Source of the DNA: JAAFHB01 sp963677935
GTDB lineage: Bacteria; Bacteroidota; Bacteroidia; Bacteroidales; Prolixibacteraceae
Assembly (NCBI GenBank): GCA_963677935.2
Contig: CAXXEH010000003.1
Coordinates: forward strand, 124,001-188,000
Direction of reading: 5' to 3'
Length of the DNA stretch: 64,000 nt
Positions 9,601-16,613 of the stretch are shown piece by piece (the first letter of the stretch is position 1; each line of letters starts with the position of its first letter). Made by a program: the position numbers and the translations under genes. The notes under the pieces are model-generated. The model worked only from the letters and a program-made list of their open reading frames with translations, was not told the DNA's origin and did not search any database.

Positions 9601-10102
9601 CATGGGAAATTATATGGGACCTGGTTCTGCACCATATTCCTTCGGATTCAATGTAAATCTCGAATATAAGGGCTTTACTCTTGATGCCTTATTTGCTGGC
9701 CTGGCGGGTTTCAAAATATCTTATAACGATGCCTGGAGCAGAAATTATGGCGGAGGTGGAAAAACGCCCTGGTACCACCACGATTCCTGGTCGGAGGAGA
9801 ATCCTGACGGAACTACCCCGAAATTGTTCGCCTGGGGCGATGCCCGGGCAAACGGGTATATGGCAACATCTGCATTTAACGTTTATCGCGGCGATTTCAT
9901 CCGTCTAAAGAACCTTCAGCTTGGCTATAACCTTCCTGCTTCAGTACTGAAAACGCTAGGCATTGGAAAAGCCCAGATTTTTGTTTCGGGAACGAACCTG
10001 TTTTGCTGGTCGAAGTTTGATCTCTACGATCCGGAAATATCAGGATTTATGAGTTACCCGATTATGAAAACCTATTCTCTGGGCGTAAATGTACAGTTCT
10101 AA
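6671..10102 (+). CDS. SusC-like TonB-dependent outer-membrane transporter with STN domain
   Basis: 1143 residues. A signal peptide (~1-44, ending NSYSQ) is followed by an STN/secretin domain (~46-118; EDVIDNIEKSTEFFFMYNKN), a carboxypeptidase-D-like domain (~137-212; VTGKVTDRTGASVPGATVVV), the plug (from DEVVAIGYGTQKKATLTGA) and a 22-strand barrel ending GVNVQF. It imports oligosaccharides across the outer membrane using TonB energy. The STN domain is what FecR reads, so this protein is both transporter and sensor for module 1. SusD begins 18 bp later. The relatively GC-rich codon choice contrasts with susC2. Substrate is not readable from sequence; the enzyme neighbours suggest an Ara/Rha/Gal-containing glycan. 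Confidence 0.95.
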   Translation: MKKNRTYGLMENICLLKMIKMMRFTIFIFFLTLSQAFAVNSYSQDTKLSLDMRNARVEDVIDNIEKSTEFFFMYNKNMIDVDRKVDIKVKEKNVSEVLDKLFANTDISYSIKDRQIMLINSHFMEEKLEMASQQQKMVTGKVTDRTGASVPGATVVVKGSTIGTITDAKGNFSIANLPDNATLAFSFVGMKTQEILVKGKTSINVVLTQEAIELDEVVAIGYGTQKKATLTGAISSMKTNEIINIPSSNLSNVLAGRLSGTYVRSSTGTPGISSDVRVRQNGSWNTAEPLYVIDGIARDKISFDALDPNEVEEITILKDAASTAIYGSRAGNGVILVSTKKGKEGKVRVEYNSVFSAENPGKLPKYMEVEDALKTAQRVLGGISDEEIAWVLKNNPKGENMYNEAYSDPNNQKHSISITGGSDKVSYFLGASYFNENGFLPNVSYKKYNLRANISAKVSKDLTVGLNLSNSYGTRNRFNFAYDGGSADLNNLWGKLLYWDVWNTPYTKEGKPVDPGWLGNPIEMMKNGGYWRNNNQLIDALLSIDYNVPFVKGLALKASYSRNMDNNFTKDYAKKELLYTVKRTGPNNLIFTDEIIGSGLSREPGTEYIGNSYTKTDAYQLNGQINFDRHFGNHYVNATAVYEQYEYKYNNFSMYRNNFMLFPTDQFFAASKDPKDWSTGGNEDHSGRLSYVGRVNYEYAGKYLISASVRRDGSVKFAPGYRWGWFPSASAGWIVSEEEFYKKSNLAGYVDKLKLRASFGSTGNDAIGGWQWIEQYNVVDGSYYMGNPGTSAARLTYGGMPNPSLTWETTRSYNIGLDARLWRKVDFSLELWKSRTTDILGNRSLVVPSEYGASLPASNYGKADAKGIEVEMAYRNKIGNNFTYDLKATFGYATTKTILKDHASNGQWFENPEGRTRTYGTGYQATGIIRTQAELNRLPGDYTIFGASPELGMMNFADLNGIDGKPDGKIDGYDKVIMGNYMGPGSAPYSFGFNVNLEYKGFTLDALFAGLAGFKISYNDAWSRNYGGGGKTPWYHHDSWSEENPDGTTPKLFAWGDARANGYMATSAFNVYRGDFIRLKNLQLGYNLPASVLKTLGIGKAQIFVSGTNLFCWSKFDLYDPEISGFMSYPIMKTYSLGVNVQF

Positions 10103-10120
10103 CTTTAAAATTAAGATGAG

Positions 10121-11866
10121 ATGAAAAAAATAGTTTATATCCCCATTCTGACAATTCTTATTGCGTTCCTCTTGATGAGCTGTGAGGACGTGCTCGATAA
10201 AGAGAACCTGACCGCAGTAAACCCATCGGATGTCTGGAGTAAATCTTCGCTGGCCCAGGCCTACCTCGATGATATTTATGCGGGATTAATGCCTGGAAAT
10301 CCGAATTCGCAAGATAATTCTACAGATGAACAGGTTGCTTATCAAAGACAGTCCAGTGGCTGGATGCAGGGGACAGCCACTTCTGATTCATGGGATGGTT
10401 TTGGCGCCTACGGCATGATCCGTACAATCAATATATTCCTCGGGAACATCGACGGGGCCACTTTCGAGGAAACGACGAAATCGAAAATGAAAGGTCAGGC
10501 TTTGTTCTGGAGGGCCTGGTGTTATTATAGCATGGTAAAAGGACATGGCGGTGTCCCGCTAATCCTGGAAGCCCAACAACCAACCGATGACCTTGCATCG
10601 CTGGCGATGCCCCGTAACAAAACCTCGGAATGTGTAACGCAGATTATAAAAGACCTCGACGATGCAATCGCATTGCTCCCCGGTTCATGGGATGGAAATG
10701 ACATGGGCCGCATTGATAAAGGCGCTGTAATGGCCTTCAAAGGTCGGGTACTGTTATTTTTTGCCAGCCCGCTGTTCAACGGTTTGGGCGGTGTAGCTTC
10801 CTGGCAAAAAGCCTATGATGCCAACAAAGCTGCCGTTGACTTCCTGGTAGCAAGAGGAACCGGGCTATATTATCCATACGGCAAGATATGGGACGATGAA
10901 CTGAACAAGGAAGTGATCATGGTCAGACGATTCAATTACCCGCAGACAACCTATTTTCAGGGAGGTATAATGCCTCTCAACCTGGGAGGGGGCGATGATT
11001 GTGGTTATGAAAAGCCTTCCCTTGAAGTGGTTAATGCTTTCCCGATGAAAGACGGTTCTTCGTGGGATCCGGCTACCATGTCGTATGATACGCTTTTTAA
11101 ACATCGAGATGATCGTTTTTATGCCAGTATTTATTTCAACGGAGATCCTAACCCCTATACGGCGGAAATGATAAAGCAGAAAACCTATCTGTGGACCTAT
11201 TTCCATGTTATTTCGAATTATTATGGTTCTCAGGGTCTGGAAGGTACACACAACCCAGTTACCTTAGATGCGCTGTGGTCGAGCTCAAGTTTTTACAGGA
11301 TGAAAGCTGTAGATAAAGATTTGCTTCAAGGTCAAATGTCTAGGGCTGACGTTGACTGGCCTGAAATTCGTTATGCCGAAGTGCTGATGAACTACGGCGA
11401 ATGTGCCAACGAACTGAATAAAACGTCCGAAGCGCTGGATGTTCTGTACAAGATCAGGGCACGAGCCGGGATCGATGCGGGAGCAAACAACAAATACGGG
11501 ATTACTGCTACCACAACAGACGGAATACGGGAAGTTTATAAGAAAGAGCGTTTCGTCGAATTTTGTTTTGAGAATAAACGATCTGATGATCTTCGCCGTT
11601 GGAAGATGTTTGGTTACCTGCGTTCTCTTCCCCAGAGACATGGTGTTGCCCTCTTGCTGAAGCCGGGAGAAACCGATGTAAATCCAATGGATGATATCAA
11701 TACAGTTTGGAATAAGTTTACTACGACTGTGATTAAGACCGACCAGAAGGATATAGCGATCAAAGACCAGTACTATTTCTACGGCATCCCAAAATCGAGA
11801 CTTGACCGGAACGCAAAACTGCTGCAAAACAACAATTGGGGAGGAACATTCGATCCACTTCAGTAA
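10121..11866 (+). CDS. SusD/RagB-like outer-membrane glycan-binding lipoprotein
   Basis: 581 residues with a lipoprotein signal (AFLLMSC, acylated Cys near residue 22) and the SusD fold: N-terminal TPR-rich half (DVWSKSSLAQAYLDDIYAGL, KGQALFWRAWCYYSMVKGHGG) and the C-terminal RagB part (RADVDWPEIRYAEVLMNYGE, the conserved KERFVEFCFENKRSDDLRRW). It forms the lid over the SusC barrel just upstream and captures oligosaccharides at the cell surface. Only 18 bp separate the two genes, and a terminator follows, closing the regulatory/transport unit. Confidence 0.95.
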   Translation: MKKIVYIPILTILIAFLLMSCEDVLDKENLTAVNPSDVWSKSSLAQAYLDDIYAGLMPGNPNSQDNSTDEQVAYQRQSSGWMQGTATSDSWDGFGAYGMIRTINIFLGNIDGATFEETTKSKMKGQALFWRAWCYYSMVKGHGGVPLILEAQQPTDDLASLAMPRNKTSECVTQIIKDLDDAIALLPGSWDGNDMGRIDKGAVMAFKGRVLLFFASPLFNGLGGVASWQKAYDANKAAVDFLVARGTGLYYPYGKIWDDELNKEVIMVRRFNYPQTTYFQGGIMPLNLGGGDDCGYEKPSLEVVNAFPMKDGSSWDPATMSYDTLFKHRDDRFYASIYFNGDPNPYTAEMIKQKTYLWTYFHVISNYYGSQGLEGTHNPVTLDALWSSSSFYRMKAVDKDLLQGQMSRADVDWPEIRYAEVLMNYGECANELNKTSEALDVLYKIRARAGIDAGANNKYGITATTTDGIREVYKKERFVEFCFENKRSDDLRRWKMFGYLRSLPQRHGVALLLKPGETDVNPMDDINTVWNKFTTTVIKTDQKDIAIKDQYYFYGIPKSRLDRNAKLLQNNNWGGTFDPLQ

Positions 11867-11881
11867 GAATACTAAAAATTA

Positions 11882-11909
11882 AAAGAGAGGGTACAAAAGC
11901 CCTCTCTTT
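11882..11909 (+). terminator. Intrinsic terminator after susD1
   Basis: Perfect 10-bp stem AAAGAGAGGG / CCCTCTCTTT (11882-11891 and 11900-11909) with an 8-nt loop and a T-rich end (TTTCTTT), 16 bp after the susD stop. The enzyme genes downstream therefore need their own promoter or readthrough. Confidence 0.85.
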
Positions 11910-11972
11910 CTTTAAAGCAGCTCTTCAATTAATTCGCATTAAATAATGGAAGATGTAAGTTTAGTTTCATTT

Positions 11973-12160
11973 GTATATAATTTGTTTTTTAACGGCCAAA
12001 TGGAATAGCCATCCGCCGGTTGGCGGATTCATCTTCGGTTTGTGATTTTACAACCATGGCTATTTCATCTGTAAATAATTTGTTTTTAAAGGCCAGATGG
12101 AATCGCCATGGTGATATTTTCATTTCGGTTTGTGATTTTACAACCATGGCTATTTCATCT
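11973..12160 (-). repeat. Tandem direct repeat, two ~90-98 bp units, coding-like on the minus strand
   Basis: Unit A is ~11973-12070 and unit B 12071-12160; they share an ATAATTTGTTTTT start, a GGAAT(A/C)GCCAT segment and an identical 34-bp end (starting CGGTTTGTGATTTTACAACC). Read on the minus strand the shared end gives DEIAMVVKSQTE in both units, inside an ORF without ATG start that also holds KKSKQQIKKVRKN and ends at TAA near 11991. Unit A contains a small hairpin ATCCGCC/GGCGGAT (12011-12028). A third, diverged copy of the core is at 31252-31300 in the opposite direction. Family unknown to me; probably a degenerate small gene or an intergenic repeat element. Confidence 0.65.
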
Positions 12161-12506
12161 ATGTTCTTCCGGACCTTCTTTATCTGCTGTTTACTCTTTT
12201 TGCGGATTTTCGCCTTGGCAATAGCTACTTAAAAACACATGTTTGAGGCAGAAGCCGCCGAACTACTTGGCTAAGCTTTAAAAGTGCAAGATAGTACAGC
12301 ATCAGGATACTGTCTGGTCAGCCTGACTTCACGCTGACATACCATCCGTATTATCAATCGCGGTTCCGGACCAGTATCCGTTGATGCTTTAGTCGTTAAA
12401 TGATTGAACTTGAATATAAATAATAGACGTTATTAAGCAACAGTAAATGAATTTTAAAATTGATAACCAGATACATTACACATGTTAGGAATTATATATA
12501 TTATGT
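12161..12506. other. Intergenic region, no intact gene
   Basis: About 350 bp between the tandem repeat and the GH63-like gene. The first 75 bp read KKSKQQIKKVRKN on the minus strand, continuous with the repeat ORF. The rest shows no ORF or hairpin that I can support. A promoter for the enzyme genes should lie here, but I could not find a convincing TAnnTTTG box. Confidence 0.4.
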
Positions 12507-14357
12507 ATGAAGGATTATTTTAAATGGTTTGCAGTAATTTTAATTGTAACAGTAATATCTTCCTTTGATCAGCCTCAAAAGCAGGTTAAGGAATTTCATA
12601 AATCCGCCAAGGCCAGGGCATTGAATGATAGGCTTGCGCAAGGCTGGAATACCTGGAATACGAGCAGCGTTTTATCGCATGTGTTCCTGCCTCATAACTT
12701 TGCGGTCAACCTGCAGTTGCAGGATAACGCCTCGGGAAAGGTTTTAAAAGAAGCATTGATTGGCCGTGAAAAAGTAAACCCTGGCCCACATGCTTACGAT
12801 GGTTCTTATACTGAGCTTACCATTAATTGGGGAAAAATAAAAGTGAATGTTAAAACCGCTGCATCAGATAAAAACCTGGCCATTGTTGTCACTCCCGAAC
12901 AGGGGAAGGAATCTGGAAAACTGATCATAAAACCCGAAATAATCTGGGGAAAGGCTGGGAAAGCGAGAATGTTGAGTAATGGTTTTTATTTCGTTAATGA
13001 AACTATAACTTCTTCAACGTTTTACCTGATAGCGAATGGTAAGCCGGAAATGGCCGAATCGGAGATCGTCTGCCCGCTTGATGGGAAAATCGTTCTTTCA
13101 ACCTACAAGGATATATCTGCCAGTGAAATAGAAGCGATAGTTGATCAGGCTGGGAAAAAACTTTCAGAAAGCAAAAAAGACCATGGCGCCGACAGCACCT
13201 TGTACGATGCGATGCAATCGGTGCTGGCCTGGGATGTCATTTACGCGCCGTCGCGCCAGGATGTTATTTCTCCAGTTAGCCGTCTTTGGAGCTCTGGGTG
13301 GGGTAACTGGGTGCTGTTCGACTGGGATACGTATTTTGCCTCTTACATGTACTCGTTCGACAACAAGGACTTGGCGAATGCCAATGCCATAGCCATCACC
13401 AGTGAAATATCAAAAAGAGGGTTTATCCCCAATTATGGATCAGGGGTTGGAAAAAGCGAGGATCGTTCACAGCCACCGGTGGGTTCTTATATAATTTGGA
13501 ATATTTATAAGCGCCATCCGGAGAAATGGTTCCTGGGAGAAGTATTTGATAACCTTTTAAGCTGGAACAGGTGGTGGGAAAACAACCGGGATGTAGATGG
13601 TTACCTCTGCTGGGGCAGCGATATCTATGACGTACCACCAGGAATGGCGGATGAAATTGGTACGAAGCAGGCTGCCATATTTGAATCTGGCCTGGATAAT
13701 TCCCCCATGTACGATGATGCCCCTTTTGATACCACCACTTATAAATTAATGTTGGCCGATGTGGGTTTGATGAGCCTGTATATCTGTGATTGCAGGAACC
13801 TTTCCGAAATTGCAGGAGAACTTGGAAAAACCGAAGCAAAGAAAGAACTGGAAAAACGCGCAGAAAAATATTCAAAGAAGCTGGAAACCCTTTGGGATGA
13901 AAAAACAGGCATTTACCTGAACAAAAACCTGGTAACCAGCGAATTCAGCCATAGGTTATCACCAACTAATTTTTATGCCCTGCTTTCCGGAGTTCCTTCT
14001 CAGCAACAGGCCGAAAGGATGATTAAAGAGCATTTTTATAACCCGGATGAATTTTGGGGTGAATGGATAATGCCCTCCATTGCGCGAAACGACAAGTCTT
14101 TTAACAATGATTACTGGAAGGGGAAAATATGGGGACCGATGAATTTCCTGGTATACTGCGGGATGAAAAACTACGATCTTCCGGAAGCTACGAAAGACTT
14201 GGTAGAGAAATCGAAGGCGCTGATTTTGAAAAATTGGATGAAAACCCATCATGTTTGCGAAAATTACCATTCAGTGACAGGAGAGGAATCCGATGACCGG
14301 TTCTATCACTGGGGTGGACTATTGGCATTCATGAAATTACTGGATGACGAACAATAA
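12507..14357 (+). CDS. GH63/MGH1-like (alpha/alpha)6 glycoside hydrolase, exported
   Basis: 616 residues with a short Sec signal (WFAVILIVTVISSF). The N-terminal ~220 residues form a beta-sandwich; from ~255 a six-hairpin barrel carries the family landmarks FDWDTYFASYM, EDRSQPPVGSYIIWNIY, WWENNRDVDGYLCWGS, GLDNSPMYDD (the Asp region used as catalytic acid in GH63/GH37 relatives), LSPTNFYALLSG, GPMNFLVYCGM and the closing YHWGGLLAF. Known members cleave alpha-glucosides, alpha-mannosides or mannosylglycerate; specificity is not predictable. It is the first enzyme after the SusCD unit and starts a long run of same-strand enzyme genes. Confidence 0.8.
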   Translation: MKDYFKWFAVILIVTVISSFDQPQKQVKEFHKSAKARALNDRLAQGWNTWNTSSVLSHVFLPHNFAVNLQLQDNASGKVLKEALIGREKVNPGPHAYDGSYTELTINWGKIKVNVKTAASDKNLAIVVTPEQGKESGKLIIKPEIIWGKAGKARMLSNGFYFVNETITSSTFYLIANGKPEMAESEIVCPLDGKIVLSTYKDISASEIEAIVDQAGKKLSESKKDHGADSTLYDAMQSVLAWDVIYAPSRQDVISPVSRLWSSGWGNWVLFDWDTYFASYMYSFDNKDLANANAIAITSEISKRGFIPNYGSGVGKSEDRSQPPVGSYIIWNIYKRHPEKWFLGEVFDNLLSWNRWWENNRDVDGYLCWGSDIYDVPPGMADEIGTKQAAIFESGLDNSPMYDDAPFDTTTYKLMLADVGLMSLYICDCRNLSEIAGELGKTEAKKELEKRAEKYSKKLETLWDEKTGIYLNKNLVTSEFSHRLSPTNFYALLSGVPSQQQAERMIKEHFYNPDEFWGEWIMPSIARNDKSFNNDYWKGKIWGPMNFLVYCGMKNYDLPEATKDLVEKSKALILKNWMKTHHVCENYHSVTGEESDDRFYHWGGLLAFMKLLDDEQ

Positions 14358-14392
14358 CTAAACCATAATCACATAATTAATTTGATGCTGAA

Positions 14393-14513
14393 ATGAATAA
14401 ATCCTTTTATTTAATATTGATGTTGACTTTCTTAGTTGTCGTGACGACTTATGCCCAAAGTTCTACGACAGGGATTAACGATTTTTTGAAGCAAGTGGAA
14501 GGAAGAATGTACC
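14393..14513 (+). pseudogene. N-terminal scrap of a secreted protein related to the gene at 20504
   Basis: Encodes a signal peptide (LILMLTFLVVVTTYAQ) followed by TGINDFLKQVEGRMY, which parallels ATGDFLKGVNGRMY near the start of the 769-residue protein at 20504-22813. After GRMY the sequence switches to a transposase C-terminus. The 13-nt GGAAGAATGTACC at the joint (14501-14513) also occurs at the matching point of the intact relative (20627-20639). So this is a paralogue cut off after about 40 codons. Confidence 0.6.
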
Positions 14514-14765
14514 TGTACAATATCGGCATTAAACGTTTCATCGCCATTGTTGGTTCGATGAATTTGACCTACAATATGTTCCGGAAACTGCACCCGGTTT
14601 AAGTCGGATAACTGTGCTTATTTGTTAGATTTCTAATTAAATATCAGAAAATTAAACAACTGCATAAAGAGATGAAATAACAATAGAACAGAATTTTAAA
14701 ACTAGTTTCGTCAGAAAAAGAGACTAATAATTGAACTAAAAAAACTTAGGGTTTTTAGGAGTGCC
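14501..14765 (+). mobile_element. IS5-type element, right-end remnant (transposase C-terminus plus terminal repeat)
   Basis: In frame with the preceding scrap, MYLYNIGIKRFIAIVGSMN then LTYNMFRKL is the typical last segment of IS5-family transposases (IGIKR...MNLTYNxFRK). TAA is at 14600-14602. About 140 bp further, CTTAGGGTTTTTAGGAGTGCC (14745-14765, 21 nt written here in two parts: CTTAGGGTTT and TTAGGAGTGCC) is, as reverse complement, closely similar to the sequence at 16411-16430 beside a second transposase piece, so I read both as terminal inverted repeats. The left part of this copy is gone. Confidence 0.55.
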
Positions 14766-14787
14766 TTATATATAATATATTAATGAT

Positions 14788-16392
14788 ATGACTGAAAAAT
14801 TTTCATCTGCCGGTTGTATTGGCATTTTTTTAATGAGCATTTTTTTATGGAGTTCCTGTAAGAACCAGCAAAAGCCAACCGCCTACAACAAAGCTGTTAT
14901 AGATATTGATGATAATAACGTCAAACCTTATAACCCCTCTGTTTTTAGTGGGTTTATAGAACATTTTCAAGATCAGGTGTATGGCGGTATTTACGACCCC
15001 GGGTCACCGCTTTCAGATGAAAACGGGTTTCGAAGAGATGTTGCCGAAGCCATCAGGGAGCTGAAAATTAAAGTGGTACGTTGGCCTGGAGGGTGTTTTG
15101 CCAGTGGATATCACTGGAAAGACGGGGTTGGTAAGGTTCGCAAGCCTGTACCCGATCCGGTCTGGGGAATAACCGATCCGAATACTTTTGGCACTGACGA
15201 ATTTGTAAAATGGTGCCGACTGGTTGGCTGTGAACCCTATATATGTACGAATGCCGGCAACGGGACGCCACAGGAAATGAAAGAATGGGTGGAATATTGT
15301 AATGGACAAAGCGGACAATATGCTACAGAGAGAAAAGCCAACGGGAATCCTATGCCGTATAATATCCGTTACTGGAGCGTAGGCAACGAAAACTGGGGAG
15401 ACCATGAGATTGGAGCAAGCACTCCTGAAAAATGGGGACCTTTGGTCCGGGAGTCGGCTGATTTGATGTTGACAGTCGATTCGACCCTGATCCTGGCTGC
15501 AGCCGCCACTTCCGACAAGGACTGGACCTTGCCTTTGCTTAAAGCTGCCGGGGAAAAACTCAAACTCATTGCAGTGCACGGATATTGGCTGCCTTTGTGG
15601 GGAAAAAACGAAATTCCCGTTTATGCCGATTGTATAACACGTTCCGAAGAGCCACAGAAAGTGCTTAACGAAGTTATTGATATACTCAAAACTTCAGGTT
15701 ACCGGGGGAAGATTAAAATTGCCTTCGACGAGTGGAACCTGAGGGGTTGGCACCATCAGGGATTTCCGCGCAAAGAACCGGTGAATCCATCGGATACTGC
15801 TGCCATTCGGCTGATCAAAAAAAGGGACATCAACAAGATACCATGCCAGTACACCATGTCCGATGCCTTGTTCTCGGCTTCTTTCCTGAATGCCTGCCTG
15901 CGCCAAAGCGATGACGTGGAAATGACCAACATCGCCCCCCTGGTCAATACACGCGGGCCACTTTTCGTTTATCCGAAGGGTATTGTAAAACGGACGACGT
16001 TCCATACCCTGGCCATGTATGCCAACTTGCTTGAATCGAATATTGCTTCAACAAGCATGACAACTCCTGATTCAGTGCGTTATGAAAAACGTGCGATTCC
16101 GGTTGTCGATGCCATCGCGGCGACTGATAATACAAAAAAGAACTGGTCAGTTGTCTTGATCAACCGCCACCAGGAAAAGGCGACTACCTGCACGGTAAAA
16201 ATCGGGGAATGGCTACCCGACGGGAAGTTTGATGCTACCGTGTTACAAGGCGATTCGCCCGATGCCTATAACGATATTGATAATCCTGATCGGGTTAAAC
16301 CGCAGAATGTTTCAATTCTTATTAAGAATGGTGTTGTTGTTTTGCCGCCCCATTCGGTAAATATCATCAAATTAGCGATTAAGCGAAATTAA
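14788..16392 (+). CDS. GH51 alpha-L-arabinofuranosidase, lipoprotein
   Basis: 534 residues with a lipoprotein signal (FLMSIFLWSSC). The (beta/alpha)8 domain shows GH51 signatures: NPSVFSGFIEHF, VVRWPGGCFASGYHW, the acid/base in WSVGNENWG (Glu201) and the nucleophile in KIAFDEWN (Glu315), then the MTNIAPLVNTRG stretch and a C-terminal beta-sandwich. It releases terminal alpha-L-arabinofuranose from arabinan, arabinoxylan or arabinogalactan. The gene is complete although flanked on both sides by IS5-type remnants (right end at 14745-14765, left end at 16411-16430). Confidence 0.93.
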   Translation: MTEKFSSAGCIGIFLMSIFLWSSCKNQQKPTAYNKAVIDIDDNNVKPYNPSVFSGFIEHFQDQVYGGIYDPGSPLSDENGFRRDVAEAIRELKIKVVRWPGGCFASGYHWKDGVGKVRKPVPDPVWGITDPNTFGTDEFVKWCRLVGCEPYICTNAGNGTPQEMKEWVEYCNGQSGQYATERKANGNPMPYNIRYWSVGNENWGDHEIGASTPEKWGPLVRESADLMLTVDSTLILAAAATSDKDWTLPLLKAAGEKLKLIAVHGYWLPLWGKNEIPVYADCITRSEEPQKVLNEVIDILKTSGYRGKIKIAFDEWNLRGWHHQGFPRKEPVNPSDTAAIRLIKKRDINKIPCQYTMSDALFSASFLNACLRQSDDVEMTNIAPLVNTRGPLFVYPKGIVKRTTFHTLAMYANLLESNIASTSMTTPDSVRYEKRAIPVVDAIAATDNTKKNWSVVLINRHQEKATTCTVKIGEWLPDGKFDATVLQGDSPDAYNDIDNPDRVKPQNVSILIKNGVVVLPPHSVNIIKLAIKRN

Positions 16393-16410
16393 TAAATTAT
16401 ATTATTTAGG

Positions 16411-16565
16411 GGACTTCTAAAAACCTTGGGTACAAGAACCACGCCATGTCCGATGTCAAGAATAGATTGATTATCAAATACATGATTACCGACACTTCAG
16501 TACACGATCCGCAGGTCACCGACGGGCTGCTTGATGAAAAGGACAAGGGGAAATCTTTCTATGAC
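16411..16565 (+). mobile_element. IS5-type element, left-end remnant with internal transposase segment
   Basis: A putative terminal repeat GGACTTCTAAAAACCTTGGG (16411-16430) runs directly into codons for YKNHAMSDVKNRLI, then DTSVHDPQVTDGLLDEKDKG and KSFYD, the central DDE-domain segment of IS5-family transposases. The N-terminal ~100+ codons that should lie between repeat and this segment are deleted, and the segment ends abruptly at about 16565 where the leader of the next gene begins. It shares frame with that gene, which makes a spurious longer ORF from 16446. Confidence 0.65.
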
Positions 16566-16613
16566 GTATTTGAAAAGACCAAAAAAATGCAAAAAATCAA
16601 TAATCAATCAATT

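Noticed and set aside
11285..11827. 180-codon minus-strand ORF
   Set aside because: Lies wholly inside susD1 on the other strand; no recognisable domain.
12020..12232. 70-codon + strand ORF across the tandem repeat
   Set aside because: It is the antisense of the coding-like minus-strand reading; its repeated CDFTTMAISS wording is a by-product of the DNA repeat.
15013..15579. 188-codon minus-strand ORF
   Set aside because: Antisense to the well supported GH51 gene; no domain signal.
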